DNA from: Streptomonospora sp. PA3
GTDB taxonomy: Bacteria > Actinomycetota > Actinomycetes > Streptosporangiales > Streptosporangiaceae
DNA length: 64,000 nt
Direction: 5' to 3'
Assembly (NCBI RefSeq): GCF_009728995.1
Contig: NZ_VTZW01000003.1
Span: forward strand, 1-64,000
The position numbers and the translations under genes are program-made. The notes beneath the pieces were generated by a model. That model had not been told where the DNA came from and made no database searches. It saw only the letters and a program-made list of their open reading frames with translations. Shown piece by piece: positions 1 to 9,034 of this stretch (position 1 is the first letter of the stretch; the number at the start of each line of letters is the position of its first letter).

Positions 1-662
1 CGGTGGTGTTCGTGCCGCCGAAGTTCGCCCGGGCGGCGGTGGTCGAGGCGATCGATGCGGGTATCGGGTTGGCGGTGGTGATCACCGAGGGGATCCCGGT
101 GCACGATACGGCGGCGTTTTGGGCGCATGCGTGTGCGGCGGGCAATCGTACGCGCATCATCGGGCCCAACTGCCCGGGGCTGATCAGTCCGGGGGCCTCC
201 AATGCGGGGATCATTCCGGCCGACATCACGCGGCCGGGGCGGATCGGGCTGGTGTCGAAGTCGGGCACGCTGACGTATCAGATGATGTATGAGTTGCGGG
301 ATATCGGGTTCTCCACGGCGGTGGGCATCGGTGGGGATCCGGTGATCGGTACGACGCATATCGATGTGCTGGCGGCGTTCGAGGCCGATCCCGACACCGA
401 TGCGATCGTGATGATCGGTGAGATCGGCGGGGATGCCGAGGAGCGGGCGGCGGATTACATCCGCGAGCACGTGTCCAAGCCGGTGGTGGGTTATGTGGCC
501 GGGTTCACCGCGCCCGAGGGCAAGACGATGGGTCATGCGGGGGCGATCGTGTCGGGGTCGGCGGGTACGGCCGCGGCGAAGAAGGAGGCGTTGGAGGCGG
601 TCGGCGTCAAGGTCGGCAAGACTCCGAGCGAAACCGCGCGGCTGGCCCGAGAGCTGTTCTGA
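1..662 (+). CDS. sucD: Succinyl-CoA synthetase (succinate-CoA ligase) alpha subunit, 5' part outside the window
   Basis: Catalytic subunit of the TCA-cycle ligase that interconverts succinyl-CoA and succinate with NTP synthesis, working with SucB/SucC type beta subunits. The visible 220 residues are the C-terminal three quarters. They contain the CoA/phosphate segment IGPNCPGLI, the [10 protein letters not shown] stretch and the active-site segment [10 protein letters not shown], whose histidine (codon at 534-536) is the residue phosphorylated in this family. The reading frame is open at the left edge, so the gene begins upstream; the GTG at position 3 is internal. Codon use is richer in G- and T-ending codons than in the next genes. 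A strong hairpin terminator follows about 70 nt after the stop. sucC is expected just left of the window. Identification is very secure. Confidence 0.97.
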   Translation, partial: VVFVPPKFARAAVVEAIDAGIGLAVVITEGIPVHDTAAFWAHACAAGNRTRIIGPNCPGLISPGASNAGIIPADITRPGRIGLVSKSGTLTYQMMYELRDIGFSTAVGIGGDPVIGTTHIDVLAAFEADPDTDAIVMIGEIGGDAEERAADYIREHVSKPVVGYVAGFTAPEGKTMGHAGAIVSGSAGTAAAKKEALEAVGVKVGKTPSETARLARELF

Positions 663-728
663 CCGGCTCTTCGCACGCTCCGCGACACTCTGAGCGGTCA
701 GCGCTCCAGCCGCGCCGCCGCAGAAGGA

Positions 729-763
729 CCGGCCCCGCCACTCGGACCGAGTGGCGGGGCCGG
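729..763 (+). terminator. Strong hairpin terminator after sucD
   Basis: A perfect 17-bp inverted repeat (729-745 against 747-763, closing on a 3-nt loop in practice) of GGCCCCGCC type lies about 67 nt after the sucD stop and is followed by a short T run. It separates sucD from the repeat array. Confidence 0.85.
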
Positions 764-790
764 CCCGTTTCCGGTCCGAGCTGAACGGCT

Positions 791-2195
791 CCGGCGCCTA
801 CGTCGTGTTTAAGGAGTCGGTCACCACGGAGGTTGCGGCGATGGGGGTGGGGTGCGCGTAGCGCCCGCCCGTTCCCCGCCGCCGCCCCTAACGGAGGCGC
901 TTCGCGCCACGTAGCTGTTCAGAGCCGGCTTGCCGCCGAGTGCACGGTGCTCCTTTGTGCCGGAGTTCTGCCACCGGTGGTGCGGCTCCGCGCGACAGGT
1001 TCAGCGTGCGCTCGGCGGCGAGCTGCGTTGGCGCTTCGCGAGGTGCGCCCATTGCCGCAGCCTCGGTGGTGGCGGGTTCTCTGTGGTTCCCGGGGGGTTC
1101 CTCTGTCTTGGTGACCGGAGGAACCCTCCGGGGACGGCCCAGGGTGGGTACCACAGGAGGTTGCGGCAATGGGGCTGGGGTGCGCGCAGCGCTGCGTGCC
1201 GGCTTGCCGCCGAGTGCACGGTGCTCCTTTGTGCCGGAGTTCTGCCACCGGTGGTGCGGCTCCGCCTGGGAAGGACCGCGTGCGCTCGGCGGCGAGCTGC
1301 GTTGGCGCTTCGCGAGGCGCGCCCATTGCCGCAGCCTCGGTGGTGGCGGGTTCTCTGGGGTTCCCGGTGGTTCCTCTGTCTTGGTGACCGGAGGAACCCT
1401 CCGGGGACGGCCCAGGGTGGGCACCACAGGAGGTTGCGGCAATGGGGCTGGGTTGCGCGCAGCGCTGTGCGCCGGCTTGCCGCCGAGTGCACGGTGCTCC
1501 TTTGTGCCGGAGTTCTGCCACCGGTGGTGCGGCTCCGCCTGGGAAGGACCGCGTGCGCTCGGCGGCGAGCTGCGTTGGCGCTTCGCGAGGTGCGCCCATT
1601 GCCGCAGCCTCGGTGGTGGCGGGTTCTCTGGGGTTCCCGGTGGGTTCCTCTGTCTTGGTGACCGGAGGAACCCACCGGGGGCGGCCCAGGGTGGGTACCA
1701 CAGGAGGTTGCGGCAATGGGGCTGGGTTGCGCGCAGCGCTGCGTGCCGGCTTGCCGCCGAGTGCACGGTGCTCCTTTGTGCCGGAGTTCTGCCACCGGTG
1801 GTGCGGCTCCGCCTGGGAAGGACCGCGTGCGCTCGGCGGCAAGCTGCGTTGGCGCTTCGCGAGGCGCGCCCATTGCCGCAGCCTCGGTGGTGGCGGGTTC
1901 TCTGGGGTTCCCGGTGGGTTCCTCTGTCTTGGTGACCGGAGGAACCCTCCGGGGACGGCCCAGGGTGGGCACCACAGCGGTTGCGGCAATGGGGCTGGGT
2001 TGCGCGCAGCGCTGTGCGCCGGCTTGCCGCCGAGTGCACGGTGCTCCTTTGTGCCGGAGTTCCGCCACCGGTGGTGCGGCTCCGCCTGGGAAGGACTGCG
2101 TGCGCTCGGCGGCGAGCTGCGTCGGTGCTTCGCGAGGCGCGCCCATTGCCGCAGCCTCGGTGGTGGCGGGTTCTCTGGGGTTCCCGGTGGGTTCC
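791..2195 (+). repeat. Tandem array 1 of a 273-274 bp foldback repeat (five units with a distinct first unit)
   Basis: The anchor GGCTTGCCGCCGAG recurs at 927, 1201, 1474, 1748 and 2021, giving periods of 274, 273, 274 and 273 bp. Each unit is a nested imperfect inverted repeat. In the third unit, 1393-1405 pairs with 1636-1648, 1411-1415 with 1628-1632, 1422-1427 with 1613-1618, 1430-1446 with 1595-1611 (17 bp, one mismatch) and 1475-1487 with 1558-1570. Junctions between units form a second hairpin, GGTTCCTC/GAGGAACC. The first unit has a different left part (about 791-926) that reappears almost unchanged at array 2 (29741 onwards). The array ends abruptly at GGGTTCC (2195). Long open frames cross it in several frames on both strands, but a period that is not a multiple of three and its base composition argue against coding. 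No transposase is present. Confidence 0.9.
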
Positions 2196-2319
2196 TGGGA
2201 TGCCCCGCCTCCCCGGTCATCAACCCCGACCCGATGCGCGCCCTAGCACACCGGGCCCGTGCGGCGGTCGCGCGACACGCCCGGGACAGAGGGGGGTGGA
2301 TCGGCGGGCGGGTGGCAGC

Positions 2320-3945
2320 ATGGGGCGGGTGAGCGCGCCCGTACGTCCTTCCTCGTCGAACAGCGGCGGCGACCGCCCTCGCCGCGGGTCCTCCGGCACG
2401 GGCGGGGGCGGCGGCCGCGGGCCGCGCGGTTCCGGCGGCGCGCGCGGAGCCGCAGGCGGCGGCCCCTCGTCGGCCGGCGACAGGCCGCGCCCCCTCTATA
2501 CCGCCGGCGGGCTGGCCGCGGCCTGGTCCGCCGGAATCGGGCTCACCGTGCTGATGACCCTCACCGTCGCGGGCTGGGTGGCGGCGCCGCACGGCACCTT
2601 CGGCGAGGACATCGGCGAGGTGCTGCGCGCGGCCGTGCAGGCTTGGCTGGTCGGACACCACGTCGGGTTCTCCGTCCCCGGCGGCGCGGTCTCCATGCTG
2701 CCGCTGGGCCTGGTGGTGCTGCCCGGCCTGCTGCTGTACCGCGCGGGCCGCTGGCTGGCGCGCAGCTGCGAACTGCCGCGGCTGCGCCACCTGTTCCGGG
2801 CGGCGCTGTCCATCGCCGGGCCCTATGCGGCCATCGCGGGGACCCTGGCGCTGGTGGGCCAGACCGAGGCGGTGCGCCCCAGCATGATTCAAGCGCTCAT
2901 CGCCGGATTCTGCCTGGCCTTCGTCGCCGGCGGCGCCGGGGTGCTCTTCCAACTGCTTCGCGACAAGGGCATCGCCAAGCGGCGGCTGCTGGACCTCATG
3001 CCCGACCGCCCGCGCTCGCTGCTGGTGGGCACGCTCACCGCCACCGGAACCCTGCTGGCCACCGGCGCGCTGCTGTTCTGCGTCTCGCTCGTCGCCGACC
3101 TGGACCGCGCCGTCGCCACCACGAACGACCTCGCGCCAGGGCTGGTCGGCGGTGCGCTGCTGCTGCTCATCCAGCTGCTGTATGTGCCCAACGCCGTCGT
3201 GTTCGGGATGGCCTACGCGGTGGGCCCGGGCTTCGCGGTGGGCACCGGGACCGTCGTCGCGCCGACGGGTGTGTCGGTGGGCGCCCTGCCGATGTTCCCC
3301 ATGCTGGCGGCGCTGCCCGACAACGGCCCCGCGCCGGTGCTGTCGCTGGCGGCGCTGGGCGTGCCCTTCCTGGCCGGCGGGCTGGGCGGGGTGCTGACCC
3401 AGCGCAGCGCTCCCGCCGTCGTCAACGAGTCGGCGCCGCTGTGGGGCTTCGTCTGCGGTGTGACCACGGGACTGGTGTGCGCGGCCCTGTCTGTGGCGGC
3501 GGGCGGACCGCTGGGCGCCGAGCGGCTGGCGCAGGTGGGGCCCTCGGCCTGGCAGGTCGGGCTGATCACCGCGCTGGAGGTCGGCCTGGCGGCCGCCATC
3601 ACGGCGTGGGTGGCCAACTGGCGCTACTACCGGCGCTTCGCCGCCGCGGCGGGGCCGGCCGAGGATGCGCAGGCCCGGCAGCCCCGGCGGCCGCGCGCCG
3701 AGCCCGCACAGGGTGCGCCCGGGGACGGCGGGGACGGCGCGCCCGCCCCGCCGCGCCGCCGCGTGCGGGCGCTGCTGCACCGCATGCCCGCGCCGCGCCT
3801 GCGCCGCCGCGCCGACGACGACGGCGAGGACATCTACGGCATCACCTACGAGGCCGACGCGGCGGAGGCGGTTGCGGGGGAGGGCGACGGCGAGCCCGCG
3901 GCAGGCGGGCCCGGCGACGACGGCGGTGCGTCCCGGGAGCGCTGA
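2320..3945 (+). CDS. DUF6350/PerM-like polytopic membrane protein
   Basis: Integral membrane protein of 541 residues. A basic, Gly/Ser/Pro-rich cytoplasmic N-terminus of about 60 residues precedes a series of hydrophobic segments, for example around WSAGIGLTVLMTLTVAG and LPLGLVVLPGLLLYRAG. A charged Arg/Pro/Asp-rich C-terminal tail of over 100 residues follows. Position directly upstream of purN-purH and downstream of sucD matches M. tuberculosis perM (Rv0955), a membrane protein needed for cell division under stress; the family link is inferred from synteny and topology. Start chosen at ATG 2320, just after the repeat array, behind a GGTGG-like ribosome site; GTG 2329 is the alternative. The upstream open frame runs into the repeats and is not coding. 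Confidence 0.8.
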   Translation: MGRVSAPVRPSSSNSGGDRPRRGSSGTGGGGGRGPRGSGGARGAAGGGPSSAGDRPRPLYTAGGLAAAWSAGIGLTVLMTLTVAGWVAAPHGTFGEDIGEVLRAAVQAWLVGHHVGFSVPGGAVSMLPLGLVVLPGLLLYRAGRWLARSCELPRLRHLFRAALSIAGPYAAIAGTLALVGQTEAVRPSMIQALIAGFCLAFVAGGAGVLFQLLRDKGIAKRRLLDLMPDRPRSLLVGTLTATGTLLATGALLFCVSLVADLDRAVATTNDLAPGLVGGALLLLIQLLYVPNAVVFGMAYAVGPGFAVGTGTVVAPTGVSVGALPMFPMLAALPDNGPAPVLSLAALGVPFLAGGLGGVLTQRSAPAVVNESAPLWGFVCGVTTGLVCAALSVAAGGPLGAERLAQVGPSAWQVGLITALEVGLAAAITAWVANWRYYRRFAAAAGPAEDAQARQPRRPRAEPAQGAPGDGGDGAPAPPRRRVRALLHRMPAPRLRRRADDDGEDIYGITYEADAAEAVAGEGDGEPAAGGPGDDGGASRER

Positions 3946-3981
3946 AGGGCCCGCCGACCGGGCCCGGCCGGCCGCCTCGCC

Positions 3982-4401
3982 TCAGCCGACCCCGGTCATG
4001 GGGGGCAGGTTCTCGGCTGGGATTCCGGCGCGCTCGGCGATCGACTCGCGAAGCTGCTCGTCGCACTGCTCCTGGGAACTGTGCGTGAGGGCCCGCGCCG
4101 AGCAGGCCGCGTACTCCTGGTACTGGTCCCAGAAGATCGCGTACCCGGCGATCATGAGGCCGGAGAGGGCGACGCCCGCCCAGCCCAGCACCATGCTCAG
4201 CATCGCGCCGGGCGCCACCGCGTTGTTCGCGCGGGCGGAGCGGCGCGCCCGGCGGCCCTGGAAGATGCCCAGCGCGGACAGGACGATCCCATAGGGCGGC
4301 AGGACCAGCCCGGCCGCAGAGAGGAAGAGTCCCCACAGCCCGCCTCGTTCGACGGTCGGCTGCTGCCCGTCGCTGCGCGGCTGGGGCGGCTCATCGGTCA
4401 C
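3982..4401 (-). CDS. Small DUF4190-type membrane protein
   Basis: A 139-residue protein with a short charged N-terminus, two hydrophobic segments (about residues 22-45 and 65-90) separated by a basic [11 protein letters not shown] loop, and a polar C-terminal domain with two cysteines (in YAACSARAL and QEQCDEQL) that could form a disulfide outside the membrane. This is the layout of DUF4190-like proteins common in actinomycetes; no activity is known. It is transcribed against its neighbours, lying between the perM-like gene and purN. Family assignment is by layout only. Confidence 0.65.
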   Translation of the reverse strand: MTDEPPQPRSDGQQPTVERGGLWGLFLSAAGLVLPPYGIVLSALGIFQGRRARRSARANNAVAPGAMLSMVLGWAGVALSGLMIAGYAIFWDQYQEYAACSARALTHSSQEQCDEQLRESIAERAGIPAENLPPMTGVG

Positions 4402-4695
4402 AAGGGCTCCTCGCAGGATGTGCCTGGCGGCTTGCGGTCAACACGTCCGGGCCCGAATCGAGGGGCGGCGCCGAACGACGCGGCGCCCGCGTCCCGACGG
4501 GGTCCCGTGGAGTAGACGCTACCTGCCGAGATAGGCTGACAGCGCGGGCGGGGGGAGCCGTGCGCCCGCTGAGGGCTGTCCGGCACGCAGGTGCTCGCGG
4601 GCGCCCGCACAGCCGCAGGCCGGGTGCGCCCGCCATGCGCGGCGGGCCGTGCCGGCACCCGTTCCCGCACCGTTTTCCCATGAGGAGGAAGCACT

Positions 4696-5349
4696 CTGTC
4701 GGCGCGAGTTGTCGTTCTCATCTCCGGCGCGGGCACCAACATGGCCGCGCTGCTCGACGCGGCGGCCGAACCCCGTTACGGCGCGTCGGTGGTGGCGGTG
4801 GGCGCCGACCGCCGCGGCGCGGGCGGTCTGGACCTGGCCCGGCAGGCCGGTGTCGAGACGTTCACCGTGCCCTTCGCCGACTACGGCGACCGCGGCGAAT
4901 GGGACTCCGCGCTCAGCGAGAGGCTTTCCGCCTACCGGCCCGACCTCGTCGTCTCGGCGGGCTTCATGCGCATCCTCGGGGCCGAGGTGCTCCGGCGCCA
5001 CTGGGTCGTCAACATCCATCCGGCGCTGCTGCCCGCATTCCCGGGCGCGCACGCGGTCCGCGACGCCCTGGCCTACGGCGTCAAGGTCACCGGCGCGACC
5101 GTGCACTTCGTCGACTCCGGGGTGGACACCGGCCCGGTCATCGAGCAGGCTCCCGTGCGGGTCGAACCCGGCGACGACGCCGCCTCGCTGCACGAGCGCA
5201 TCAAGGACGTCGAGCGGCGCATGCTGGTCGACGTGGTGGGCCGCCTGGCCCGCGAGGGCTGGAGTGTCCAGGACCGGCAGGTGCGCCTGGGCGCGCCCGG
5301 CCGGGCGCAGTCACCGTCAACCGAATACGTCGCAGAGGAGAACCGGTGA
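4696..5349 (+). CDS. purN: Phosphoribosylglycinamide formyltransferase, apparent CTG start
   Basis: Transfers the formyl group of 10-formyl-THF to GAR in purine synthesis. The N-terminal strand and phosphate loop [11 protein letters not shown] and the catalytic segments VNIHPALLP and GVDTGPV are present. The frame has no ATG, GTG or TTG before ATG 4741, which would remove the VVVLISG strand. A perfect AGGAGG (4683-4688) sits 7 nt before CTG 4696. With that start the protein has 217 residues and the catalytic Asn, His and Asp fall at 106, 108 and 144, the same numbers as in E. coli PurN. An in-frame stop at 4681-4683 limits any earlier start. The 3' end overlaps purH by GTGA, implying translational coupling. 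Confidence 0.92.
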   Translation: MSARVVVLISGAGTNMAALLDAAAEPRYGASVVAVGADRRGAGGLDLARQAGVETFTVPFADYGDRGEWDSALSERLSAYRPDLVVSAGFMRILGAEVLRRHWVVNIHPALLPAFPGAHAVRDALAYGVKVTGATVHFVDSGVDTGPVIEQAPVRVEPGDDAASLHERIKDVERRMLVDVVGRLAREGWSVQDRQVRLGAPGRAQSPSTEYVAEENR

Positions 5350-6914
5350 GCCAGCAGGCCATTCGGCGCGCGTTGATCAGCGTCTACGACAAGACCGGAC
5401 TGGAGGAGCTGGCCTACGGGCTCGCCGAGGCCGGTGTGGAGATCGTCTCGACCGGTTCCACAGCGGCCCGCCTGGCCGAGGTGGACGTGCCCGTGACGCC
5501 GGTCGAGGACGTCACCGGGTTCCCCGAGGTGCTGGGCGGCAGGGTCAAGACGCTGCATCCGCGGGTGCACGCCGGGCTGCTGGCCGACCGGGCCGACGCC
5601 GGGCACCGCGCCACGCTGGAGGAACTGGACATCGCCACCTTCGACCTGCTGGTTTCCAACCTCTACCCGTTCCGGGAGACGGTGGCCGCCGGCGCGTCGC
5701 TGGGCGAGTGCATCGAGAAGATCGACATCGGCGGCCCGGCGATGATCCGCGCCGCCGCCAAGAACCACAGCTCGGTGGCGGTGGTCGTCGACCCGGCCCG
5801 CTACGACGAGGTCATCGAGGCCGTCCAGGCGGGCGGCTACGAGCTGGAGCAGCGCAAGCGGCTGGCGGCGCAGGCCTTCGCGCACACCGCGGCCTACGAC
5901 GCCGCCGTGGCGACCTGGTTCGCCACCACCTACGCTCCCGACGAGGTCGCCGCCGAGACGGGCTGGCCCGACTTCTACGCCTCCGCCGGCCACCGCGCCG
6001 CCACCCTGCGCTACGGCGAGAACCCCCACCAGCGGGCGGCCCTCTACCGCGGCGACGGTGCCGGCGACCCGGGGCTGGCCGGCGCCGAGCAGCTGCACGG
6101 CAAGGAGATGTCCTACAACAACTACGTGGACGCCGACGCCGCGCTGCGCGCCGCCTACGACTTCGCCGAGCCGTGCGCCGCGGTGATCAAGCACGCCAAC
6201 CCCTGCGGCATCGCGGTGGGCGCCGACATCGCCGAGGCGCACCGCAAGGCGCACGCCTGCGACCCGCTGTCGGCGTTCGGCGGGGTGATCGCCACCAACC
6301 GGCCGGTGAGCGTGTCGCTGGCCGAGCAGGTGGCCGAGATCTTCACCGAGGTGCTGGTGGCGCCGGAGTACGAGCCGGGCGCGGTGGAGATCCTCACCCG
6401 CAAGAAGAACATCAGGCTGCTGGTGGTCACCCCGCCCGACCGCGCCGCCCGCACCGAGGAGCGCCCGATCAGCGGCGGCACGCTGGTGCAGGCCGCCGAC
6501 CTGGTCGACGCTCCCGGCGACGACCCGCAGGCCTGGCAGCTGATGGCGGGGCGGGCCGCCGACGACGCGGTGCTGGCCGACCTGGCGTTCGCCTGGCGGG
6601 CGGTGCGCGCGGTCAAGTCCAACGCGATCCTGCTGGCGGCCGACCGGGCGACGGTGGGCGTGGGCATGGGCCAGGTGAACCGGGTCGACGCCGCGCAGTT
6701 GGCGGTGACGCGGGCGGGCGACCGGGTCGGCGGGTCGGTGGCGGCCAGCGACGCGTTCTTCCCCTTCCCCGACGGGCTGGAGGTGCTGGCCCGGGCGGGC
6801 GTGCGGGCCGTGGTCCAGCCGGGCGGGTCGGTGCGCGACGACGCCGTCGTGGCGGCGGCCGAGGACGCCGGCATCACCATGTACGCCACCGGGACCAGGC
6901 ACTTCTACCACTGA
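5346..6914 (+). CDS. purH: Bifunctional AICAR transformylase / IMP cyclohydrolase
   Basis: Catalyses the last two steps of IMP synthesis. The N-terminal IMP cyclohydrolase (MGS-like) domain shows [20 protein letters not shown] and [12 protein letters not shown]. The C-terminal transformylase domain shows [15 protein letters not shown] and the closing SDAFFPFPD region. At 522 residues it has the full family length. The GTG start at 5346 is preceded by GAGGAG and overlaps the purN stop by four bases. PurN, PurH and FolD in sequence pair the two 10-formyl-THF-consuming steps with the enzyme that makes the cofactor. Confidence 0.97.
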   Translation: MSQQAIRRALISVYDKTGLEELAYGLAEAGVEIVSTGSTAARLAEVDVPVTPVEDVTGFPEVLGGRVKTLHPRVHAGLLADRADAGHRATLEELDIATFDLLVSNLYPFRETVAAGASLGECIEKIDIGGPAMIRAAAKNHSSVAVVVDPARYDEVIEAVQAGGYELEQRKRLAAQAFAHTAAYDAAVATWFATTYAPDEVAAETGWPDFYASAGHRAATLRYGENPHQRAALYRGDGAGDPGLAGAEQLHGKEMSYNNYVDADAALRAAYDFAEPCAAVIKHANPCGIAVGADIAEAHRKAHACDPLSAFGGVIATNRPVSVSLAEQVAEIFTEVLVAPEYEPGAVEILTRKKNIRLLVVTPPDRAARTEERPISGGTLVQAADLVDAPGDDPQAWQLMAGRAADDAVLADLAFAWRAVRAVKSNAILLAADRATVGVGMGQVNRVDAAQLAVTRAGDRVGGSVAASDAFFPFPDGLEVLARAGVRAVVQPGGSVRDDAVVAAAEDAGITMYATGTRHFYH

Positions 6915-6967
6915 CCGAGGCGCCGGTACAGCAGCAGGACGACCCCCAGGGAAGGGACGGGACGCAG

Positions 6968-7819
6968 ATGAGCGCAGAGATTCTGGACGGGAAGGCCACG
7001 GCCGCGGCGATCCGGGCGGAGCTGGTGGACCGGGTGGCCGCGCTGCGCGCCAAGGGGGTGGCTCCGGGCCTGGGCACGGTCCTGGTGGGCGATGATCCGG
7101 GCAGCCACTCCTATGTCAACGGCAAGCACCGCGACTGCGCCGAGGTGGGGATCGAGAGCATCCGCCGCGACCTGCCGGCCACGGCCACCCAGGCCCAGGT
7201 CGAGGGTGTGGTCGCCGATCTCAACGCCGATCCCGGGTGCACCGGCTACATCGTGCAGCTGCCGCTGCCGAGCGGCTTGGACGAGAACCGCGTGCTGGGT
7301 CTGATCGACCCGGACAAGGACGCCGACGGCTTGCAGCCGGTCAACCTGGGCAAACTGGTGCTGATGGAGCAGGCGCCGCTGCCCTGCACGCCGCGGGGGA
7401 TCGTGGAGCTGCTGACGCGCTACGGCGTGCCGCTGAAGGGCGCCGAGGTCGTGGTGGTGGGCCGCGGCGTGACGGTGGGGCGCCCGCTGGGGCTGCTGCT
7501 TACCCGCCGCAGCGAGAACGCGACGGTGACGCTGTGCCACACCGGCACCCGCGACCTGGCCGAGCACACCCGGCGCGCCGACATCGTGGTGGCCGGGGCC
7601 GGTGTGCCGGGGCTGATCACCAAGGACATGGTCAAGCCGGGCGCCGCGGTGCTGGACGTGGGTGTGACGCGCACCGACGAGGGGCTGCGCGGCGACGTGG
7701 CGCTGGACGTGCGCGAGGTGGCCGGGCACGTGGCGCCCAACCCCGGCGGCGTGGGGCCGATGACGCGGGCGATGCTGCTGGTCAACGTGGTGGAGGCCGC
7801 TGAGCGTCTGGCCGGCTGA
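6968..7819 (+). CDS. folD: Methylenetetrahydrofolate dehydrogenase / methenyl-THF cyclohydrolase
   Basis: Oxidises 5,10-methylene-THF and hydrolyses the product to 10-formyl-THF, the donor used by PurN and PurH just upstream. The 283-residue protein has the catalytic [10 protein letters not shown] segment with its conserved Tyr and Lys, the folate-site motif [10 protein letters not shown], the Rossmann segment [14 protein letters not shown] and the signature [14 protein letters not shown] 6968 follows a purine-rich AGGGAAGGGA site. It lies 53 nt after purH and is probably co-transcribed. In mycobacteria folD is followed directly by a DUF3017 gene; here a divergent regulator gene intervenes. 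Confidence 0.97.
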   Translation: MSAEILDGKATAAAIRAELVDRVAALRAKGVAPGLGTVLVGDDPGSHSYVNGKHRDCAEVGIESIRRDLPATATQAQVEGVVADLNADPGCTGYIVQLPLPSGLDENRVLGLIDPDKDADGLQPVNLGKLVLMEQAPLPCTPRGIVELLTRYGVPLKGAEVVVVGRGVTVGRPLGLLLTRRSENATVTLCHTGTRDLAEHTRRADIVVAGAGVPGLITKDMVKPGAAVLDVGVTRTDEGLRGDVALDVREVAGHVAPNPGGVGPMTRAMLLVNVVEAAERLAG

Positions 7820-7893
7820 CCGCGCGGCGGGCCGTGTCCCCGCGCCCCCGGAGCGGGAGGGGCGTCCGGCTCCGGGGCGGGCGGCGACTGGTG

Positions 7894-7939
7894 CGAGGGG
7901 CCCGGACGGCGGCGGAACGCCGACCCGCCCGGGCCCTTC
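7894..7939. terminator. Hairpin between convergent folD and FHA gene
   Basis: CGAGGGGCCCGG at 7894-7905 pairs with the segment at 7928-7939 (one wobble). It sits between the stop of folD and the stop of the leftward FHA gene, so it could end transcription from both sides. Confidence 0.6.
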
Positions 7940-7943
7940 GCCG

Positions 7944-8549
7944 TCAGCTGGCCTTGCGTTCGCGGTCGAGCACCGGCATGGGGCGTACCAGGCCCAGTGC
8001 GACGACTTCGTTGGCCAGGCGGGTGCGGCGGTTGGCCCCCTCGGGGACCCGGAACTTCTGGTACAGGCGGAGGAGATGCTGCTTGACTGCGGCTTCTGTC
8101 ACGACCAGGTCCTCGGCGATCTCGCGGGCGGTCGCGGGGGAGACGAAGGCTTCGTCGGAGAGAGCGGGGCGGCAGAGCGACGTGAGGACGTCGAGCTCTC
8201 TCCGGGTGAGTTCGGGTGCGGTTCCCCTGCGCACCTCGACGTCGGGGTTGAGTTCCTCCCGGGGAAGGCCGCCGATCTTGCACCGCGCGCTGCCGAAACT
8301 GAGGACGTCGCCCTCTTCGAGAACCCTGCGCGCGATCGGGCGGCCGTTGACCCGGGTGCCGTTGCGGGAGAGGCCGAGGTCGACGACGTAGACGTAGGGG
8401 CCGCGGCGCACCAGCTCGGCGTGGAGTTGTGACACGCTCGGGTCGCTGAGCCGGATGTCGGCCCCCTCTCCGCGTCCGACTGTGGTGACCTCCGACTTCA
8501 ACGGCTGAACGTCCCCGCTCTCCTCGACCCGCATATAGGGCCCGTCCAC
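7944..8549 (-). CDS. FHA-domain protein with C-terminal LuxR-like helix-turn-helix
   Basis: A 201-residue two-domain regulator. Residues 15-95 form a forkhead-associated domain that binds phosphothreonine peptides: VGRGEGADIRL, SQLHAEL and SRNGTRVNG carry the conserved Gly-Arg, Ser, His and Asn-Gly positions. Residues about 118-190 form a helix-turn-helix of GerE/LuxR type (LTRRELDVL, then VTEAAVKQHLLRLYQKF). The combination suggests a DNA-binding protein steered by Ser/Thr kinase signalling; its targets are not visible. Start is GTG 8549 behind GGGAGGAA; an upstream ATG at 8663 would add an unstructured leader without a ribosome site. Confidence 0.8.
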   Translation of the reverse strand: MDGPYMRVEESGDVQPLKSEVTTVGRGEGADIRLSDPSVSQLHAELVRRGPYVYVVDLGLSRNGTRVNGRPIARRVLEEGDVLSFGSARCKIGGLPREELNPDVEVRRGTAPELTRRELDVLTSLCRPALSDEAFVSPATAREIAEDLVVTEAAVKQHLLRLYQKFRVPEGANRRTRLANEVVALGLVRPMPVLDRERKAS

Positions 8550-9034
8550 GGTTCTTCCTCCCAGTGTGGGGCGCGGCCGATGAGAGAGTGCACGGCGCTG
8601 CGCGGACGGGTGCCTCGCTGCTTGGCTGTGTCGACCGGTCGTGGTTGGTTGAGTGGGGTTCATAGGGGGGGCAGTCCTCGCTCACCGTGGCACTCATCTC
8701 CTCACTGGTTACCCGGGCGCTGTTGGTCCTACTCTCTTGCTCGGGGGTTAGACAGCCATCACGGGATGTTTACGCCGTTTTCCGGATATCGGACCTGGAA
8801 GAATCAGAAACGGGTAGGTCCGAATCCGTGGCGAGCTGGGCGCGGAGATGTCCGGCCTCACTACACTGTGTGGGTCCTTGGCCGTCGGCGCGGCCGGGCG
8901 CCCGGCCGGTCGGCGCGCCGCTCGGCCGCACCCGCGTGCGCCCGCGGCCGCGGGGGCGCCGACGGCCGGCGGTGCCGGGCGGTCCCGTTGCCGGAGCGCT
9001 CCGGTTTCGAGCGTGCGCTAGCGTGGGGTTGACG
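8550..9034. other. Divergent intergenic region between FHA gene and DUF3017 gene
   Basis: About 480 nt without a credible gene. The middle part (8690-8830) is richer in A/T than its surroundings and should hold the divergent promoters. I see no clear operator, riboswitch or RNA gene; the open frames crossing it have the composition of chance frames. Confidence 0.5.

Noticed and set aside
791-2195. CRISPR array or integron cassette array
   Set aside because: Units are about 274 bp with no short identical repeats separated by unique spacers, and no cas or integrase gene is nearby.
930-2332. Plus-strand repeat-protein frames over array 1 (units rich in Cys, Arg and Ala)
   Set aside because: The 273/274-bp period shifts the reading frame between units, no frame has a consistent start, and all six frames stay open, as expected from composition.
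919-3780. A 953-codon open frame on the minus strand across repeat array 1 and the perM-like gene
   Set aside because: It owes its length to high GC and to the repeats, is Arg/Pro/Gln-rich without any domain, and runs antisense to a gene with clear membrane-protein features.
4649-7819. One 1056-codon frame covering purH antisense-phase sequence and folD
   Set aside because: Only its last 283 codons are FolD, with their own ATG and ribosome site; the rest is out of phase with purN and purH.
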